A DNA stretch of 55,151 nucleotides from WRCA01 sp050943575 (lineage in GTDB: Bacteria > Pseudomonadota > Alphaproteobacteria > Rs-D84), in contig JBMNPL010000003.1 in the NCBI GenBank assembly GCA_050943575.1, positions 1 through 55,151 on the forward strand. Reading direction: 5' to 3'. The notes under the pieces are model-generated. The model was not told where the DNA came from and did no database searches. It worked only from the letters and a program-made list of their open reading frames with translations. Below, piece after piece: positions 53,236 through 55,151 of the stretch; within the stretch, counting starts at the first letter, position 1; each line of letters begins with the position of its first letter. The position numbers and the translations under genes were made by a program.

Positions 53236-53622
53236 TTATTTGATTTTCTGCTTCATTTTAGCCCACATTTTTTCAAATTCTTTATTTCTTGCTAATCCGC
53301 GTAAATTTGGATATTTATTAAAAATCGGATCTGTATCCCATAAATCAAATATACTTTTACCAACTTGTTTTTCTAGTTTTATTATATCTTTTTTATTTTT
53401 ATCAATATATTTATCACCAATTAAAACCTTGATAATTCTATCAAAATCAGATTTTGATATAAATATATTTGTTACCCATTTTGCCACTTGCTCTATTTGA
53501 TTTCCTTTTAACCAGCGTGCACTTGTAGTTTTTTTAGATTCGCATAATAACATCAGCCATGAATGCAAACGACTATCAAATCTTAAAATCAAATAACAAA
53601 AAACTGCTCGCTTAAATTTCAC
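53236..53622 (-). CDS. Small hypothetical protein
   Basis: Up to 128 residues, rich in Lys and Ile, with no signal peptide and no membrane helix. The segment KKTTSARWLKGNQIEQVAKWVTNIF followed by DFDRIIKVLIGDKYIDKN looks like a helix-rich DNA or protein binder, but no family is recognised. The start is uncertain: an internal ATG (residue 24) would also work. Convergent with priA, with only two bases between stop codons. Confidence 0.5.
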   Translation of the reverse strand: MKFKRAVFCYLILRFDSRLHSWLMLLCESKKTTSARWLKGNQIEQVAKWVTNIFISKSDFDRIIKVLIGDKYIDKNKKDIIKLEKQVGKSIFDLWDTDPIFNKYPNLRGLARNKEFEKMWAKMKQKIK

Positions 53623-53624
53623 CT

Positions 53625-53641
53625 TATAATTATGGTATAAT
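53625..53641 (+). promoter_or_regulatory. -10 region of sodB
   Basis: Two TATAAT boxes lie in tandem (53625-53630 and 53636-53641); the second is preceded by TGG, giving an extended -10 (TGGTATAAT). No clear -35 is seen. Confidence 0.45.
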
Positions 53642-53661
53642 TATGAAAAAGGAGCAAGATT

Positions 53662-54213
53662 ATGTTTTCGTTAAATCAATTTCCACTAAACTTTGCCCGT
53701 AATTCTTTGGAACCATATATTTCAGAACGAGCAATTGGATTTCATTATGATAAACATCTGGGTGGTTATATAAATAATTTAAATGGGTTAATTAATGATA
53801 CTGAATTCCAAGATAAAGACTTAATAGAAATTATAAAAAAATCTTCTGGTAAAATTTTTAATAATGCGGCGCAAACTTTTAACCATGATTTTTTCTTTAA
53901 ATGCTTGAAAAAAGATTGTGATAAATCTGCACCTGATGAAATTGCAGAATTATTGCCTGAGTTTAAAGCCGCCGCAGCCGGATTATTCGGTAGTGGGTGG
54001 GCATGGATTTGCAGAGATAAAAATGGGAAATTAATAGTAGAAACAACCGTAAATGCTGATACACCGATTGCGCACGAACATAAACCTATTTTAACAATTG
54101 ATGTTTGGGAACATGCTTATTATTTGGACTATCAAAATCGTCGTGCAGATTTTATAGATGCATTTGTAAAATATCTGATTAATTGGGATTTTATCATGGA
54201 AAATTTAAAATAA
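53662..54213 (+). CDS. sodB: Iron/manganese superoxide dismutase
   Basis: Removes superoxide. 183 residues with metal ligands H28 (FHYDKH), H75 (FNHDFFF), D147 and H151 (DVWEHAYYLDY). Length is shorter than usual (about 195). The block usually written NHxFYWxSL reads NHDFFFKCL, and two cysteines (KCLKKDC) replace conserved positions, an atypical active-site periphery. AAAGGAG ribosome binding site. Cofactor (Fe or Mn) cannot be decided by eye. Confidence 0.88.
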   Translation: MFSLNQFPLNFARNSLEPYISERAIGFHYDKHLGGYINNLNGLINDTEFQDKDLIEIIKKSSGKIFNNAAQTFNHDFFFKCLKKDCDKSAPDEIAELLPEFKAAAAGLFGSGWAWICRDKNGKLIVETTVNADTPIAHEHKPILTIDVWEHAYYLDYQNRRADFIDAFVKYLINWDFIMENLK

Positions 54214-54256
54214 AATTTTATCCTTTATATATTCAACAGATATTTTAAATAATCAG

Positions 54257-54279
54257 GGGGTTATTATAATAATAACCCC
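54257..54279. other. Perfect hairpin after sodB
   Basis: GGGGTTATTA-TAA-TAATAACCCC, a 10-bp stem in a 122-base gap between convergent genes. No T-run follows on the plus strand, so it is a weak terminator candidate or an mRNA-end stabiliser. Confidence 0.5.
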
Positions 54280-54335
54280 ATAATCCCAAATATTATTTAG
54301 TAAGATCTATATCTTTCTGGTTTAAATATGTTGCA

Positions 54336-55151
54336 TTAATACGATTTTTCTCTATTTTTAACTTGATTTATAACATGATCTCTAGCTTCTAATTCATATC
54401 TTACGTCACGAATTTGCAGATCATTATATTCTTGTTCAAATTTTTTTAATTCTTTCTCTTGCTTTTTCTTAAACTCTTGTAAATCTTTCTCTTGCTTTTT
54501 ATTAAACTCTTGTAAATCTTCCATTTGTTTTTTATAAAGATTTGCTGAACCTGTAATATATTTCTCTTGCAGATCTTTGTCATATTTTTTCTTTTTTTTA
54601 CCCACATTTTTTAGTTCTGCATTTGCTTGCTTGAACGCTTCTTCTGAAGCTTTTTCATATTTTGCATAATCTTTTAATAATTCTATAAGATTACCATTAC
54701 GTTCGGATTTTGGGTTTTCAATTGTAGCTATCTTACTAATTTTAAATAGCTTATCATACATATAATCCATGACATTAATTGCGTGATTTAAAGTTCTGAA
54801 ATCCTCAAAACGGTAATAATGTAAATCGTTCAATAAATTTTTAAAATTTTGCCTCTCATTTTTCTTTATTGTTATACGAAATTCATTATTTAAAGGTATC
54901 CTAGGATAGTAAAGACGATTTTTATTACATTTAAATAAACCTTTATATTTATTGGGTAATTTTTCATATTCATCAATAGATAATTCAAAAATAAGTTCTG
55001 GTGGGAAATCCCGATCTTTCATATCGTAAAGCATATAAATATCAGTTATACAATTAGATAAATTTAATAAATCATAATACCACTGCTTTTTATTTATCGT
55101 ATAATAAAGATTATTAGAACGAGACTTTATCTGATCAATTAGTTTTTGTTC
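54336..55151 (-). CDS. Coiled-coil hypothetical protein, cut by window edge
   Basis: The frame stays open on the minus strand from the end of the window at 55151 to the stop at 54336, so the gene is longer than the ATG at 55034 suggests and its 5' end lies outside. At least 271 residues are visible, starting EQKLIDQIKSRSNNLYY. A globular Tyr/Leu/Asn-rich part precedes a Lys/Glu/Gln-rich coiled coil with 11-residue repeats (DLQEFNKKQEK, DLQEFKKKQEK, ELKKFEQEYND). No family is recognised. Confidence 0.6.
   Translation of the reverse strand, partial: EQKLIDQIKSRSNNLYYTINKKQWYYDLLNLSNCITDIYMLYDMKDRDFPPELIFELSIDEYEKLPNKYKGLFKCNKNRLYYPRIPLNNEFRITIKKNERQNFKNLLNDLHYYRFEDFRTLNHAINVMDYMYDKLFKISKIATIENPKSERNGNLIELLKDYAKYEKASEEAFKQANAELKNVGKKKKKYDKDLQEKYITGSANLYKKQMEDLQEFNKKQEKDLQEFKKKQEKELKKFEQEYNDLQIRDVRYELEARDHVINQVKNREKSY

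Noticed and set aside
1..55151. CRISPR arrays, prophage or plasmid modules
   Set aside because: No regularly spaced direct repeats, cas, integrase with att sites, terminase or rep genes were seen; xerC looks housekeeping.

Overview
The window is a strongly AT-rich stretch of a bacterial chromosome. Synteny and gene families point to an alphaproteobacterium: tilS-ftsH, groES-groEL, an rpsF-rpsR-rplI operon, a compact RNase E of about 600 residues, a VirB11 ATPase and a MotA/OmpA-type membrane pair. Low GC, small housekeeping proteins, many exported cysteine-rich proteins without recognised family and several split or compact genes fit a host-associated lineage (gut or symbiotic type). This taxonomic statement is inference; no rRNA is present. 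The standard bacterial code works throughout.

Layout. 1-2.3 kb: tRNA-Ser(CGA), recO and the ribosomal protein operon (minus). 2.4-4.5 kb: an ion-channel/OmpA envelope pair and a tRNA-Leu with an AAG anticodon. 4.6-7.5 kb: three exported or envelope proteins. 7.6-10 kb: a ClpB chaperone without its N-terminal domain and a small exported protein. 10-15.5 kb: an exported Gly-zipper protein, RNase E, a flippase-like membrane protein and a 59-residue basic protein. 15.6-18.7 kb: rph, groEL/groES, a DUF167 gene. 18.7-26.1 kb: a lipoprotein, a 990-residue cysteine-rich exported protein and a 1178-residue autotransporter with ankyrin repeats and a decayed subtilase-like passenger. 26.4-29 kb: grpE, tpiA, a PpiD-like chaperone. 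29.3-33.2 kb: a GIY-YIG protein and an operon of three exported proteins. 33.2-37.6 kb: pth, two tandem outer-membrane barrels, polA. 37.7-41.5 kb: another large cysteine-rich exported protein and two smaller envelope proteins. 41.8-46.2 kb: solitary virB11, two lipoproteins, xerC, a LOG-family gene, tilS. 46.2-53.2 kb: ftsH, a metallo-hydrolase, a lipoprotein, gap, miaA, priA. 53.2-55.15 kb: a small unknown gene, sodB and a coiled-coil gene cut by the window edge.

Three themes go beyond routine annotation. First, four exported proteins (22550-19578, 33178-32318, 32311-31097, 37676-39988) share a recurring C-x6-C spacing; the two largest share an identically spaced head motif C-x6-CMDxFC-x9-CxCS-x4-EFDNI. 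They look like one undescribed family of disulfide-rich envelope proteins. Second, at least eight intergenic gaps, mostly between convergent genes, carry a composite dispersed repeat: outer arms built from TTAGTGTTTGTGG-like words and inner palindromes of the type ATTCCTGC-n4-GCAGGAAT. Third, several genes (recO, virB11, tilS, miaA, possibly the gene at 10.1 kb) have good -10 boxes only 5-10 bases from the start codon and no Shine-Dalgarno, suggesting leaderless transcripts alongside genes with strong ribosome binding sites.
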